Assembly (NCBI RefSeq): GCF_024679245.1
Contig: NC_090178.1
Location: 50,193,466-50,257,465, forward strand
Length of the DNA: 64,000 nucleotides
Reading direction: 5' to 3'
Source of the DNA: Pseudorasbora parva
Taxonomy: Eukaryota > Chordata > Actinopteri > Cypriniformes > Gobionidae
Shown here: positions 33,076-47,431 of the stretch, piece after piece
Numbering within the stretch: position 1 is the stretch's first letter
Layout of the letters: every line of letters begins with the position of its first letter
The notes under the pieces: generated by a model
What the model was told of the DNA's origin: nothing
Seen by the model: only the letters and a program-made list of their open reading frames with translations
The model's database searches: none
Translations under genes and position numbers: made by a program

Positions 33076-33640
33076 CCTGTATGATTTATAAGCCAAAAAG
33101 AAGCACACATTTACCATTGAGTCTTACACACACACACACACACACTGCCCATTGTGTGTGTGTGTGTGTGTGTGTTTGAGATCACACCCTTCACATCAGT
33201 GCTTCCACACATTGGTGGGAAAACAAAACAAAACATATTTTCTCAGTTATTTTTATCACATGGAATCTGGTGTGCGGCACAAAGACGTGTACACACACCA
33301 CAACACATCAACAGAACACACTATAAAAGTTCAGACAAGTCACATGTGTGTGTGTGTGTGGTTGAACAAGTCGTGCATATGCATCTGAATAGGACATCTG
33401 CGGTTTATCAAGAACACCACGGAGAGACGCGAGTGTAAACCAGTCAGCATTACAGACACACTGGAGGAGTTCAGCTTGACGAGGGACATTACACGGGTTT
33501 ACAGTTATTTTAGTACTTTCAAGTTTTAGTTTTAACTAATCTTGTTTTAATCATTTTTTAAAATTTTAATGACATTTTGTGAATTAAATGTTGTGAATAT
33601 TGTAAACTTTCTTTATAACACAAAATAAGAAACAGCTTGT
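33076..33640. other. Unassigned sequence with short CA/GT tracts
   Basis: CA and GT tracts lie at 33127-33174. Nothing else is recognised. Confidence 0.5.
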
Positions 33641-34195
33641 TAGAAGAACGAAGGTTTAGGAGTGTGTTTATGGGGATTTTTGCCCATTCTTCTAGAAGCT
33701 CATTTGTGAGGTCAGGCACTGATGTTGGACGAGAAGGCCTGGCTCTCAGTCTCCGCTCTAATTCATCCCAAAGCTGTTCTATCGGGTTGAGCTCAGGACT
33801 CTGTGCAGGCCAGTCCAGTTCCTCCACACCAAACTCCTCATCCATGTCTTTATGGAGCGACGCTTTGTGCACTGGAGCGCAGTCATGCTGGGACAGGAAG
33901 GGGCCGTCCACAAACTGATCCCACAAAGCTGAGAGCATGAAATTGTCCAAAATGTCTTGGTGAAGAATTAAGAGTTCCTTTCACTGGAACTAAGGGGCCA
34001 ACCCCTGAAAAACAACCCACCCCATAATCCCCCCTCCACCAAACTTTACACCTGGCACAATGCAGTCAGGCGAGTCCCGTTCTCCTGGCGACGGCCAAAC
34101 CCAGACTCGTCCATGGGATTGTCAGACTGAAGCGTGATTGGTCGCTCAGAGAACACGTCTCACTGCTCTACTCCACTGCATCCCACGTGCGGGCA
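33641..34195 (-). pseudogene. Tc1-like transposase pseudogene (C-terminal half)
   Basis: The minus frame shows SQHDCAPVHKASLHKD, then the SPELNPIEQLWDELERRL motif. The second catalytic Asp and the Glu are 34 residues apart, the DD34E spacing of Tc1 transposases. Upstream (33960-34195) is the middle of the same element without an open frame. Frameshifts and stops make it inactive. It belongs to the same family as 62048-62428. Confidence 0.85.
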
Positions 34196-34910
34196 AAAGG
34201 AGTGCGCACAGGACAATTCTGAGCTACAGGCAAAACAAGCGAAAAATGTCGAATTTGAGGTTTTCCCAAAAATGAGTTCATCAAGACCTCTCTAGCGATC
34301 CCATTGCTCCAAATAGCAATTAAACATCTAAAATAATCTTTATTTGTACATTTTCTGAGAGGTGTACCTTTCTAAATCTTTTCCGTGAATCAAAAATATG
34401 TGATTTTCAATCTCACGCTGACGTTCACAAAACGATCTTACTTCAGCCTCAGTGCTCAGAGAACCTGCTCAGCTCTTAAAACTCCCATCACTACTGCAAG
34501 CTTTAGCCGCTGTGGAGGAATTACACAGATATCTAGAGTTTAAATCACTCCGATAAGCAGAGCTCAGGACGGCTGGTCAAACTCTCCTCCAGCCATGTGC
34601 TTATCTGGATCACATCTGGAAGAGTTTCTACACACACACACACAGCCACTACAGTCGAGATGTATTGATGGATCCCTCGAGCTCATACTTCCTCAAATAT
34701 ACACACACACACACAGCGGTCATGGGAGATATGCAAAGCATATATTTGGAGGAGAGTTCTCCTTCCTCTCGTCTCCACAGGCTCCGAGTGGATAATGCAT
34801 GTGCGAGTTACACGAGGACATAAGCCAGGGGTTGTGCGGCTGATTATGGAAGTTTACGGAAGACAAACTCATAAATAATGCACATATTCTCAAAACAACA
34901 AAGTTCAAAA

Positions 34911-34915
<5 letters not shown>
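34196..34915. other. Unassigned intergenic sequence
   Basis: Two short CA tracts (34630, 34700). No gene or element is recognised. Confidence 0.5.

Positions 34916-34950
<35 letters not shown>
34916..34950. repeat. (GA)n microsatellite
   Basis: About 16 GA dinucleotides. Confidence 0.95.
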
Positions 34951-34951
<1 letters not shown>

Positions 34952-36091
34952 CAGAACACAGATGTGGTCCATACAGCTGAAGTATAACTCCCAATATTCC
35001 TTTAAACATCTCCTTCACTTCCCATTGCTTCCATTGGATTGCCATTTTAAATGCGATTTTTTAGTTTTAAGTTCGATTGACAGATGCTTTGCCAACGCAA
35101 CGGTGCAAACCACAGCATTAGAGATGTTATGATGAGAAGCGGACCATATTCAGCATGACTTTGAAGCGGTGACGGGACAGATTAGACAGATAATGGGAAA
35201 CACTTCCATCTCTGCTTTAGAGAGTACAGTACAGAAAACTTCCCCAAATCTCCTCATTCACAGTCCAGTCCGTCTCCTCCATGTGTCCATGATGTCTCCG
35301 CTCTCACTCCATCTCTTCAGGAGGACAGCTTCACACCCAGACATCCTCTAATGCCTTCAGCTGATATATCTGCAGATCTCGTTGCATTGGCTCTCTTCAA
35401 CACTCGATAGCCTCGGCTCTGTAGTCTCCGTCCGCCATCCGGTTTCTGTTTCGACAGCCCTAATGGCTCTTTGACACTCTCTAGAGTAAAAGGACAAGTA
35501 ACGGGAAGCAGAGCGAGGAAACCAGAAGACCATCGCATCTCTCATGGGTCATGCAGCATAACACACTCTCCATGAGCATCTTACTCAGAAATCAAATGGA
35601 CACACACACGTTATCAAGACGAGACAGAGCTACAAAGTTTTTGGTTTAGCTGAAAATCCAAATGGAAACCGAAAAAGTTTAATAAATACATAATGTTTCC
35701 ACAATAAAACTGACTTAAAATATTTGCTATTTTTCTTGCTATCGAGTTTATGGTTATTGAAATTGAGGAAAAGGTGACGTTAGGTGAGTTCTCCATTCTA
35801 GTTCTCCAGCTGTTTTGTTGTTGATGTCTTTCAGCGGTTGAAACACGAGTCATCATTGACTTCAGTTCATTCCTTCTGATGTTCATTCATGCAGCTTGAA
35901 TCCAACACTGAAGTGACTTCAACTGCAGTTCATCAAATGGCCACTAGAGTCCAATCTGTCTCTCCTCCGTGTTAAAGTGTCCAACTTTACAGCAGAAAAA
36001 CACGTTTACAGCCTGGGACAAACAACTGTGAGGGGTTCTTTCTTATAACACATCCTTTTAAATTATATCAAGCCTTAAAGTTCTGCATAAT
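34951..36091. other. Unassigned sequence flanking the 21-bp array
   Basis: About 35940-36030 (GGCCACTAGAGTCC, AACTTTACAGCAGAAAAAC) looks like the reverse of part of the dispersed repeat at 45670-45780. Nothing else is recognised. Confidence 0.5.
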
Positions 36092-39000
36092 TGCACTTTT
36101 ATGATGGATAGATGCACTTTTATGATGGATAGATGCACTTTTATGATGGATGGATGCACTTTTATGATGGACAGATGCACTTTTATGATGGACAGATGCA
36201 CTTTTATGATGGACGGATGCACTTTTATGATGGACGGATGCACTTTTATGATGGACAGATGCACTTTTATGATGGACGGATGCACTTTTATGATGGACGG
36301 ATGCACTTTTATGATGGAGAGATGCACTTTTATGATGGATAGATGCACTTTTATGATGGACAGATGCACTTTTATGATGGACAGATGCACTTATATGATG
36401 GACAGATGCACTTTTATGATGGATAGATGCACTTTTATGATGGACTGATGCACTTTTATGATGGACTGATGCACTTTTATGATGGACGGATGCACTTTTA
36501 TGATGGACGGATGCACTTTTATGATGGACAGATGCACTTTTATGATGGACAGATGCACTTTTATGATGGACAGATGCACTTTTATGATGCACAGATGCAC
36601 TTTTATGATGCACAGATGCACTTTTATGATGGATAGATGCACTTTTATGATGGACAGATGCACTTTTATGACGGACAGATGCACTTTTATGATGGACAGA
36701 TGCACTTTTATGACGGACAGATGCACTTTTATGATGGATAGATGCACTTTTATGACGGACAGATGCACTTTTATGATGGACAGATGCACTTTTATGACGG
36801 ACAGATGCACTTTTATGATGGACAGATGCACTTTTATGACGGACAGATGCACTTTTATGATGGACAGATGCACTTTTATGATGGACAGATGCACTTTTAT
36901 GATGGACAGATGCACTTTTATGATGGACAGATGCACTTTTATGATGGATAGATGCACTTTTATGATGGACAGATGCACTTTTATGATGGACAGATGCACT
37001 TTTATGATGGATAGATGACCTTTTATGATGCACAGATGCACTTTTATGATGCACAGATGCACTTTTATGATGGATAGATGCACTTTTATGATGGATAGAT
37101 GCACTTTTATGATGGATGGATGCACTTTTATGATGGACGGATGCACTTTTATGATGGACAGATGCACTTTTATGATGGATAGATGCACTTTTATGATGGA
37201 TAGATGCACTTTTATGATGATAGATGCACTTTTATGATGGATGGATGCACTTTTATGATGGACGGATGCACTTTTATGATGGACGGATGCACTTTTATGA
37301 TGGACGGATGCACTTTTATGATGGACGGATGCACTTTTATGATGGACAGATGCACTTTTATGATGATAGATGCACTTTTATGATGGACAGATGCACTTTT
37401 ATGATGGACGGATGCACTTTTATGATGGACGGATGCACTTTTATGATGGACAGATGCACTTTTATGATGGATAGATGCACTTTTATGATGGACAGATGCA
37501 CTTTTATGATGGACAGATGCACTTTTATGATGGACAGATGCACTTTTATGATGGATAGATGCACTTTTATGATGGACAGATGCACTTTTATGATGGACAG
37601 ATGCACTTTTATGATGGACAGATGCACTTTTATGATGGACAGATGCACTTTTATGATGATAGATGCACTTTTATGATGGACTGATGCACTTTTATGATGG
37701 ACTGATGCACTTTTATGATGGACGGATGCACTTTTATGATGGACGGATGCACTTTTATGATGGACAGATGCACTTTTATGATGGACTGATGCACTTTTAT
37801 GATGCACAGATGCACTTTTATGATGCACAGATGCACTTTTATGATGGACAGATGCACTTTTATGATGGACAGATGCACTTTTATGATGGACTGATGCACT
37901 TTTATGATGCACAGATGCACTTTTATGATGGACTGATGCACTTTTATGATGGACTGATGCACTTTTATGATGGACGGATGCACTTTTATGATGGACGGAT
38001 GCACTTTTATGATGGACAGATGCACTTTTATGATGGACGGATGCACTTTTATGATGGACAGATGCACTTTTATGATGGACAGATGCACTTTTATGACGGA
38101 CAGATGCACTTTTATGATGGACGGATGCACTTTTATGACGGACAGATGCACTTTTATGATGGACAGATGCACTTTTATGATGGACGGATGCACTTTTATG
38201 ACGGACAGATGCACTTTTATGATGGACAGATGCACTTTTATGACGGACAGATGCACTTTTATGATGGACGGATGCACTTTTATGATGGACGGATGCACTT
38301 TTATGATGGACAGATGCACTTTTATGATGGACTGATGCACTTTTATGATGCACAGATGCACTTTTATGATGCACAGATGCACTTTTATGATGGACAGATG
38401 CACTTTTATGATGCACAGATGCACTTTTATGATGCACAGATGCACTTTTATGATGCACAGATGCACTTTTTTGATGGACAGATGCACTTTTATGATGGAC
38501 TGATGCACTTTTATGATGGACTGATGCACTTTTATGATGGACGGATGCACTTTTATGATGGACGGATGCACTTTTATGATGGACAGATGCACTTTTATGA
38601 TGGACAGATGCACTTTTATGATGGACAGATGCACTTTTATGATGCACAGATGCACTTTTATGATGCACAGATGCACTTTTATGATGGACAGATGCACTTT
38701 TATGATGGACAGATGCACTTTTATGATGGACAGATGCACTTTTATGATGCACAGATGCACTTTTATGATGGACAGATGCACTTTTATGATGGACAGATGC
38801 ACTTTTATGATGGATAGATGCACTTTTATGATGGACAGATGCACTTTTATGATGGATAGATGCACTTTTATGATGGATAGATGCACTTTTATGATGGACA
38901 GATGCACTTTTATGATGGATAGATGCACTTTTATGATGGACAGATGCACTTTTGTGATGGACAGATGCACGTTTATGATGGACAGATGCACTTTTATGAT

Positions 39001-39668
39001 GGACAGATGCACTTTTATGATGGACAGATGCACTTTTATGATGGACAGATGCACTTTTATGATGGACAGATGCACTTTTATGATGGATAGATGCACTTTT
39101 ATGATGGATAGATGCACTTTTATGATGGACAGATGCACTTTTATGATGGATAGATGCACTTTTATGATGGACAGATGCACTTTTGTGATGGACAGATGCA
39201 CGTTTATGATGGACAGATGCACTTTTATGATGGACAGATGCACTTTTATGATGGATAGATGCACTTTTATGATGGATAGATGCACTTTTATGATGGACAG
39301 ATGCACTTTTATGATGGATAGATGCACTTTTATGATGGATAGATGCACTTTTATGATGGACAGATGCACTTTTATGATGGACAGATGCACTTTTATGATG
39401 GACAGATGCACTTTTATGATGATAGATGCACTTTTATGATGGACAGATGCACTTTTATGATGGACAGATGCACTTTTATGATGGATAGATGCACTTTTAT
39501 GATGGACTGATGCACTTTTATGATGGATAGATGCACTTTTATGATGGATAGATGCACTTTTATGATGGATAGATGCACTTTTATGATGGACAGATGCACT
39601 TTTATGATGGATAGATGCACTTTTATGATGGACAGATGCACTTTTATGATGGATAGATGACCTTTTAT
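36092..39668. repeat. 21-bp minisatellite, about 170 units
   Basis: The unit is TGCACTTTTATGATGGACAG plus A. Most variation is in the last seven bases (GGACAGA, GGATAGA, GGACGGA, GGACTGA, GCACAGA) and in GATGG/GACGG. Three 20-bp units (about 37217, 37363, 37653) shift the frame. Since 21 is a multiple of 3, stop-free frames of up to 707 codons run through it on both strands; these are not genes. Variants such as TTTTGTGATGG and GCACGTTTATG mark larger duplications. Confidence 0.97.
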
Positions 39669-39845
39669 CGACTTCTAAACAGAAACTGTCATTCACTGCC
39701 ATAATAAAGCTTGGAAGCGTCAGGACATTTATTAATATAACTCTGATTGTGTTCGTCTGAAAGCAGAATGTCACACCTAGGATGAGCTGAGAGCGAGTAA
39801 ATCATGGGATACTTGTCCTTTTTGGGTGAACTATCCCTTTAATAT
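39669..39845. mobile_element. Right end of a family-B-like MITE
   Basis: It ends TTTGGGTGAACTATCCCTTT followed by AA, the standard terminus. The left part has been replaced by, or lies beyond, the 21-bp array. Confidence 0.55.
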
Positions 39846-41395
<1,550 letters not shown>

Positions 41396-42755
41396 TTGTG
41401 TTTAATATCGTTATTAGTGTGTGAAATCGTTATTTGTGTGTTTATTTGTGTGTGAAATCGTTATTAGTGTGTGAAATCGTTATTTGTGTGTGTTTAGTGC
41501 GCACTAAAGTATTCTCATCTCTTCATGACATTAAGGCTGACTCACATGGACTATTTTAACGATGTCTTTACTTCCTTTCTGGGCCTTGAAAGTGCTCATT
41601 ACATTGCTATCTATTTGTCAGAAACATCTTGGATAACGTAAAGTTGTAAGGCAACTTTGCTGCACAGCATTTTTGAGTTTACTCAACTTTTACATAAAGT
41701 AGTTCACTCAACTCAATTAACTGAGTAAGGTCACATGTCTCCCAATTCAAGATCTTTTGTTCAGTTTTGTATGTTTTTTAAAATTTTGTGTTGAATTTTT
41801 GAGTATTTTTTTTATGTCACCATCATGGTTCTGGCGTAGAACGCTCTGCACTGTATTTACTACATCAACAGCATCCCCTGTGAATCTGAGATGCTCATGA
41901 ATATGAACAGAGCTGTGCTTCGCTCTGAGATATGCAACACTACAGTCCTGTAGTCAATGAAGCGCTGCCTATTTAAATCGCTGCAGTGATTTTAGAAAAC
42001 CAATCCGGTCTCACAGGAATTTAGCAAGGAAACAATTTTGTATGAATTTACATGATCGCACAAAAACATGAGCTAAAAGTAACCATGAAGGCCCTGCCCT
42101 AATAAATGAGATTGTACAAATTCATACTTATTGTATGCATTAGGCCTATTTATTATTCATAGTTACAAATGTTTAATATTTCAAGGTGCATCCTATCTTC
42201 AGAACCAGTGTCTGAGATGAGCACTTCTAACCAATTAGCAAATTTGATCAATAAAAGTGATATCCATCCTAATGGAAAGGCCGGCTCTGGTTGATGAAGA
42301 GATAAAGTTATTCTGACTCAAGATTATTAACACAATAATGATGATGTGCAATGTTCAATACAGATTTGATGGTGTGTTTAAAAGCTCCAGCTCACATCAC
42401 ACAGCTAAATATTCCTCTCTCTGGCAGGAACGGATCCAGCACAGTTCTGGCTCGGTCAGACTCTAGGAAATATATTTGATTTCAGGAAAAGTTGTCTGGT
42501 TATTTCTAGAGTCGGGGGTGGAAGAGTCGCTTCCTTAGCCGGATTGGGTTTCATGGGAGCGTTGTCTGGCGCACAGAGCTCATTGTGGTCAGCTGAGCGG
42601 CCACACCCAGAGAGGGATAGTGAGGTGATTGTGTGCATCAGCACAGAGGAAACAGCCAAACCATTCATCATACACTGTTTACTTAGCCTTTTCAGAAGCC
42701 CTCCAAAAACCACACGCAGCAAATATGAGTTAATCCTGCTGAGAGCAGACAGGAA
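41396..42755. other. Unassigned sequence with element fragments
   Basis: It holds the TGAAATCGTTATTAGTGTG tandem stretch (41400-41490), a degraded MITE around 41640-41830, and a fragment of the inverted arm at 41826-41872. No gene is recognised. Confidence 0.5.
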
Positions 42756-42931
42756 CACACACACACACACACACACATGCGCGTGCACACACACACACGC
42801 GAGCATGCGCACACACACACACGTTTGTTTCACTATGTTAGTGAGGACATTACATAGACTTCTATTGATTTTATATCAGGTTAATGATACTTTCTATCCC
42901 CTAACCCAACCCCTATCCCTAAACTTACCCA

Positions 42932-42973
<42 letters not shown>

Positions 42974-43003
42974 GCACGCACGCACACACACACACACACT
43001 CGC
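42756..43003. repeat. (CA)n tracts around a repeat with CCTAAACTTACCCATC core
   Basis: CA tracts lie at 42756-42826 and 42934-43000. Between them GTGAGGACATTACATAGAC and CCCTAAACTTACCCATCAC form a diverged copy of the same repeat family as 28560. Confidence 0.85.
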
Positions 43004-43639
43004 TTCTTAGCATGTGTGGGAGAGACACTGTGTTTATACATAACATGCGAGAGAGGTCAGTGGTGACAAAGCTTCACACTCTGTGTGTGTGAGAAGGTCA
43101 GTATTTCTCACGCTCCGACATATTCAATAAACACACTCTCAAGAACACCTCTCCATTTCACCAAAAGCACGACCAGGAGCGAAAGAGTCTGGATTAAACG
43201 CGTGGAGACGGAGTGGGGTGTGTGAGGAGGGTCACTCGGGTACAGGAGTAGGGCTTTCTTCAACATGAAAAAACCATAATAATAATTAGCTTCAAGGGAA
43301 AGTTGTACAAAATAAACTCTGGAAAAAAAGGATTGATGGGATTACACAGGAATGTTTGACTTCCTCTGTCCCAGGAAGGGGGGAAGAAAAAGAAATCGGA
43401 GAGTGTGAGGTTTGCCTGGGCTGGCACGGGCTGATTCGAGGTTACGTGTGGGGCATAAACCTCCATCAGATCGCACCGCTCACTGCAGTAAAGTCAATAT
43501 TTAACATGCATTTATTCACTAACACGGAAACAAAGGATGCTCTATAGCTGAGGTGGAACGCTTGAGCGCTTCTGCGGCCGGCGGGCCTGCGGATTGTTAA
43601 GACTTGAGTGTGTGTGTGTCTCTGTATGTGTGTGTGGGC
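43004..43639. other. Unassigned intergenic sequence
   Basis: No gene or element is recognised. Open frames here are short and unsupported. Confidence 0.5.
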
Positions 43640-43807
43640 TTGTTTTTGTGACATATGAGGACACAAATGTGTGTAATGCCATGGGTATGACACAGGTATT
43701 ACAGGAGAGGGTGAAATATGAGGACATTACCCATGGCCCCACTTTACAAAAGGCTTATAAATCACACAGGAGGAGTTTTTATGAGAAAGTAAAAATGCAG
43801 AATGTTT

Positions 43808-43811
<4 letters not shown>
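43640..43811. repeat. Dispersed repeat D, uninterrupted
   Basis: It runs from GTTTTTGTGACATATGAGG through ACTTTACAAAAGGCTTATAA to GAATGTTTCCTGTG. It shows the pre-insertion state of the copy at 22816-23757. Confidence 0.85.
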
Positions 43812-43854
<43 letters not shown>

Positions 43855-43950
43855 TGGGTAGGTTTAGGGGCAGTGTGTGTGTGTGTGTGTGTGTGATGGG
43901 TAGGGTTAGGGGCAGTGTGTGTGTGTGTGTGTGATGGGTAGGTTTAGGGC

Positions 43951-43984
<34 letters not shown>

Positions 43985-44233
43985 TGGGTAGGTTTAGGGG
44001 CAGTGTGTGTGTGATGTGTAGGTTTAGGGGCAGTGTGTGTGTGATGGGTAGGTTTAGGGGCAGTGTGTGTGTGATGTGTAGGTTTAGGGGCAGTGTGTGT
44101 GTGATGGGTAGGTTTAGGGGCAGTGTGTGTGTGTGTGTGTATGTGTGATAGGTAGGTTTATGGGCAGTGTGTGTGTGTGATGGGTAGGTTTAGGGGCAGT
44201 GTGTGTGTGTGTGTTTGATGGGTAGGGTTAGGG

Positions 44234-44272
<39 letters not shown>

Positions 44273-44327
44273 TGGGTAGGTTTAGGGGCAGTGTGTGTGT
44301 GTGTGTGTGTGATAGGTAGGCTTATGG

Positions 44328-44362
<35 letters not shown>

Positions 44363-44384
44363 TGGGTAGGTTTAGGGGCAGTGT

Positions 44385-44417
<33 letters not shown>

Positions 44418-44480
44418 ATGGGTAGGTTTAGGGCCAGTGTGTGTGTGTGTGTGTGTGAGATGGGTAAGTTTAGGGGCAGT

Positions 44481-44512
<32 letters not shown>

Positions 44513-44529
44513 GATGGGTAGGTTTAGGG

Positions 44530-44622
<93 letters not shown>

Positions 44623-44697
44623 TGGGTAGGTTTAGGGGCAGTGTGTGTGTGATGTGTAGGTTTAGGGGCAGTGTGTGTGTGATGGGTAGGTTTAGGG

Positions 44698-44735
<38 letters not shown>

Positions 44736-44756
44736 ATGGGTAAGTTTAGAGGCAGT

Positions 44757-44800
<44 letters not shown>

Positions 44801-44815
44801 TGGGTAGGTTTAGGG

Positions 44816-44850
<35 letters not shown>

Positions 44851-45073
44851 TGGGTAGGTTTAGGGGCAGTGTGTGTGTGTGTGTGTGTGTGATGGGTAGG
44901 TTTAGGGGCAGTGTGTGTGTGATGTGTAGGTTTAGGGGCAGTGTGTGTGTGTGATGTGTAGGTTTAGGGGCAGTGTGTGTGTGATGGGTAGGTTTAGGGG
45001 CAGTGTGTGTGTGATGGGTAGGTTTAGGGGCAGTGTGTGTGTGTGTGTGTGTGTGTGATAGGTAGGTTTATGG

Positions 45074-45112
<39 letters not shown>

Positions 45113-45132
45113 TGTGTAGGTTTAGGGGCAGG
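43812..45132 (+). repeat. Composite (GT)n / GGGTAGGTTTAGGGGCAG array
   Basis: Roughly 27 copies of GATGGGTAGGTTTAGGGGCAG and variants (GATGTGTAGG, GATAGGTAGGTTTATGGG, GAGATGGGTAAGTTTAGG) are separated by GT runs of 4 to about 45 units. Order blocks repeat: the GATGGGT/GATGTGT alternation at 43981-44105 recurs at 44620-44700 and 44890-45020. The array is bounded by repeat D at the left and GTGTAAGGGGATAGAAAA at the right, so it grew inside one repeat D copy. Confidence 0.95.
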
Positions 45133-45796
45133 TGAAGTGTAAGGGGATAGAAAATCCCGCATTCAAGAGCGCTGAATGTTGCACCACTTTATTTAAAGGT
45201 GTCATGAACTGGCTTTTGTTCTTTTTTATACTGTTGTCTGAAGTCAACTAATGCTGTTCGTGTGTTTTTTACATTCAGAAACTAATAAGTAATATGCTAT
45301 TTTCTACACTGGTTTTGAGAATAGACTGTAATAAATATGGCCGTAGTGTCTGTGACATCACCCATAGGATGCCGATGAGCCGTTCTGAAGCGTAGAGACG
45401 AGCTGGGCGTCGCCATCTTGTGAGCGAGTCATCGCGCGTCACTCCCAGACAACAGAAAATGGCAGGATGTGGGCGGAGCTTAGGTGACACAATGACTATA
45501 GACGGCGGATAAATGGCTAATCCACCTGTCACTCAAAGTAACCCCGCCCTTAATTATGCAGAACTTTAAGGCTTTATATAACGTAAACGAATGAGTTATA
45601 AAATAATTCACCCCCTCACAGTCATCATGAGGGTCAAAATTAGCCGTATAGACCAAAACCACAATGTGTCCCAGACTGTAAACATGTGTTTTTCTGCTGT
45701 AAAGTTGAGAATTTTAACATGAGCTCAGTGAGGTTCTGCTCCTTCTGGAGCCGCTCTAGTGGCCAGTGGAGGAACTGCAGTTTAACTCATGATGAT
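45133..45796. mobile_element. Dispersed DNA-transposon-like repeat
   Basis: Features such as GGTGTCATGAACTGGCTTTT, GATGTGGGCGGAGCTTAGG and TTTTTCTGCTGTAAAGTTGA are familiar from abundant fish interspersed repeats. No coding frame; the class is undetermined. Confidence 0.45.
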
Positions 45797-46045
45797 CTTC
45801 TGATTGGCTGTGGTGTTTGATTGATTTGGTTGTGAGTGCAGTGCATCTGCAGAGAGACTCCGCCCACACACTCTTCTGATTGGCTGTGGTGTTTGATTGA
45901 TTTGGTTGTGAGTGCAGTGCGTTGCAGAGACGAGACTCCGCCCACATGCTCTTCTGATTGGCTGTGGTTTGTGATTGATTTGGTTGCGAGTGCAGTGCGT
46001 TGCAGAGAGACTCCGCCCACATGCTCTTCTGATTGGCTGTGGTGT
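45797..46045 (+). repeat. 75-78-bp tandem repeat, 3.3 units, each with CCAAT-type and GC-type motifs
   Basis: CTTCTGATTGGCTGTGG starts at 45797, 45873, 45951 and 46026. Each full unit continues TTTGGTTGTGAGTGCAGTGC and ends ACTCCGCCCACA. Each holds ATTGG (inverted CCAAT) and CCGCCC. The right flank carries TTCTTGTTGCTAAAATC. Confidence 0.9.
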
Positions 46046-47019
46046 TTGATTAATGTTTCAGTTATGTTGTGTCTGTCCACATCAGACAAAATTCTTGTTG
46101 CTAAAATCTTATCACATCACGTCTGATTAGGACGTGTGTAAGGTTTGGTCACTTTAGCGAAACGTTGGTTAGTGCAGCAAATTCACAAGACCACACTGAA
46201 AACCAGTTAAATTCTCCTGGTTCCCCTCACACTAAACAACAGATCGCAGGGATTTGTACTGGAATGAAAGAGTTCTGCAGAGCACCAGTAAATGTGAGCG
46301 CACCTTGAGCCCTGTGCCAGCTGAGCGAATGCTAATAAATAACTCTCCAGATCCTCTAGACCTGCTTGAGTGGACTTTTCGAGGATGTGAAGACACGGCC
46401 ATTTATCAGAGGGAAGTATGAAACGAGAGTACAGACTGGAGAGAATGAAGACAGGATGATGACAGACATATTTCAGAGAGAAGAGAGCATTGTCCAGGAG
46501 ACAAGCTCTAATTACAGTATAAATGAGAAGATGAAGGGATGAAAACATGTGGATTTACAGCGGGTTAATGCTTTGGCTCCTGTAAAGAGGCTGGAGCGTT
46601 TGAGTAAGACTGATCCAGAACAATGCTTGTATTCATAGAGCATTATCTCCACAACACAAAAAACACATGTACATATACAAACTCACTTCAGCAGAGCCAA
46701 GTACAGTGGAAAACACATGTCCTCTGCCAAGACGTCGATGAATGAGCGCACTAACTGCAGAGAGGTACAGAGATCGCTGGAGAAAATGGGAGACAGGCTA
46801 AACATGAGCGAATATGAGGCACGATCAGGGATCTGGTTTCTGCAATCATACGCAGCGGCTCTGGCTGTGCATTAGAAAGGAAACACTAGCCTTTGTTAGG
46901 GATATGAGCAGTCTGAAAGAGCCGCTTTACATCCAGAAACACAGCCACACTGTTGTTCAGGAGGAGCCATTGTTTAGGGAAGAAAAAAAAGATCTGCTCC
47001 AGACCAGAGAGAGACTTCA
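46046..47019. other. Unassigned intergenic sequence
   Basis: No recognised element after the repeat flank (to about 46145). A 54-codon plus frame from 46717 looks coding-like but has no supporting splice context. Confidence 0.5.
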
Positions 47020-47431
47020 CTGCAAAAAAATGCTCTTCTCACTCAGTATTTTTGTCTTGTTTCTAGTCCAAACATCTAAAAACTCTTAAAACAAGAAGTA
47101 TTTACTAGAGAAGCAACAGTAATTGTCTTGTTTTGGGGAAAATAACTCAAAATGAAGAGAGTTTTTGCTTAAAATAAGATAAATAATCTGCCAATGGGGT
47201 GAGAAAAATAATCTTAATTCAAACAGAAAACAAGATTATTTTTCTCACCCCATTGGCAGATTATTTATCTTATTTTAAGCAAAAACTCTCTTCATTTTGA
47301 GTTATTTTCCCCAAAACAAGACAATAATTTGTACTTGTCTAGTAAATGTTTGTTAATGTAAGAATTTTGAGATATTGAGACTGGAAACAAGACAAAAATA
47401 CTGAGTAAGAAGAGCATTTTGTGCAGTTGTT
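47020..47431. mobile_element. Fold-back MITE family A, complete
   Basis: The ends CACTGCAAAAAAATGCTC and GAGCATTTTGTGCAGT with ~190-bp inverted arms make this one of the best preserved copies. Confidence 0.9.

Noticed and set aside
36068..39774. Very long open frames (up to 707 codons) on both strands
   Set aside because: They run through the 21-bp array because its period is a multiple of 3. They have no domain and exist in several frames at once.
43853..45120. Telomere-like TTTAGGG in every unit of the composite array
   Set aside because: Vertebrate telomeres are TTAGGG tandem repeats. Here the motif occurs once per unit within a longer transposon-derived core, so an interstitial telomere is unlikely.
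46717..46881. 54-codon plus frame starting MSSAKTSMNERTNC
   Set aside because: Coding-like by eye but no domain, no clear acceptor or donor pair and no neighbouring exon.
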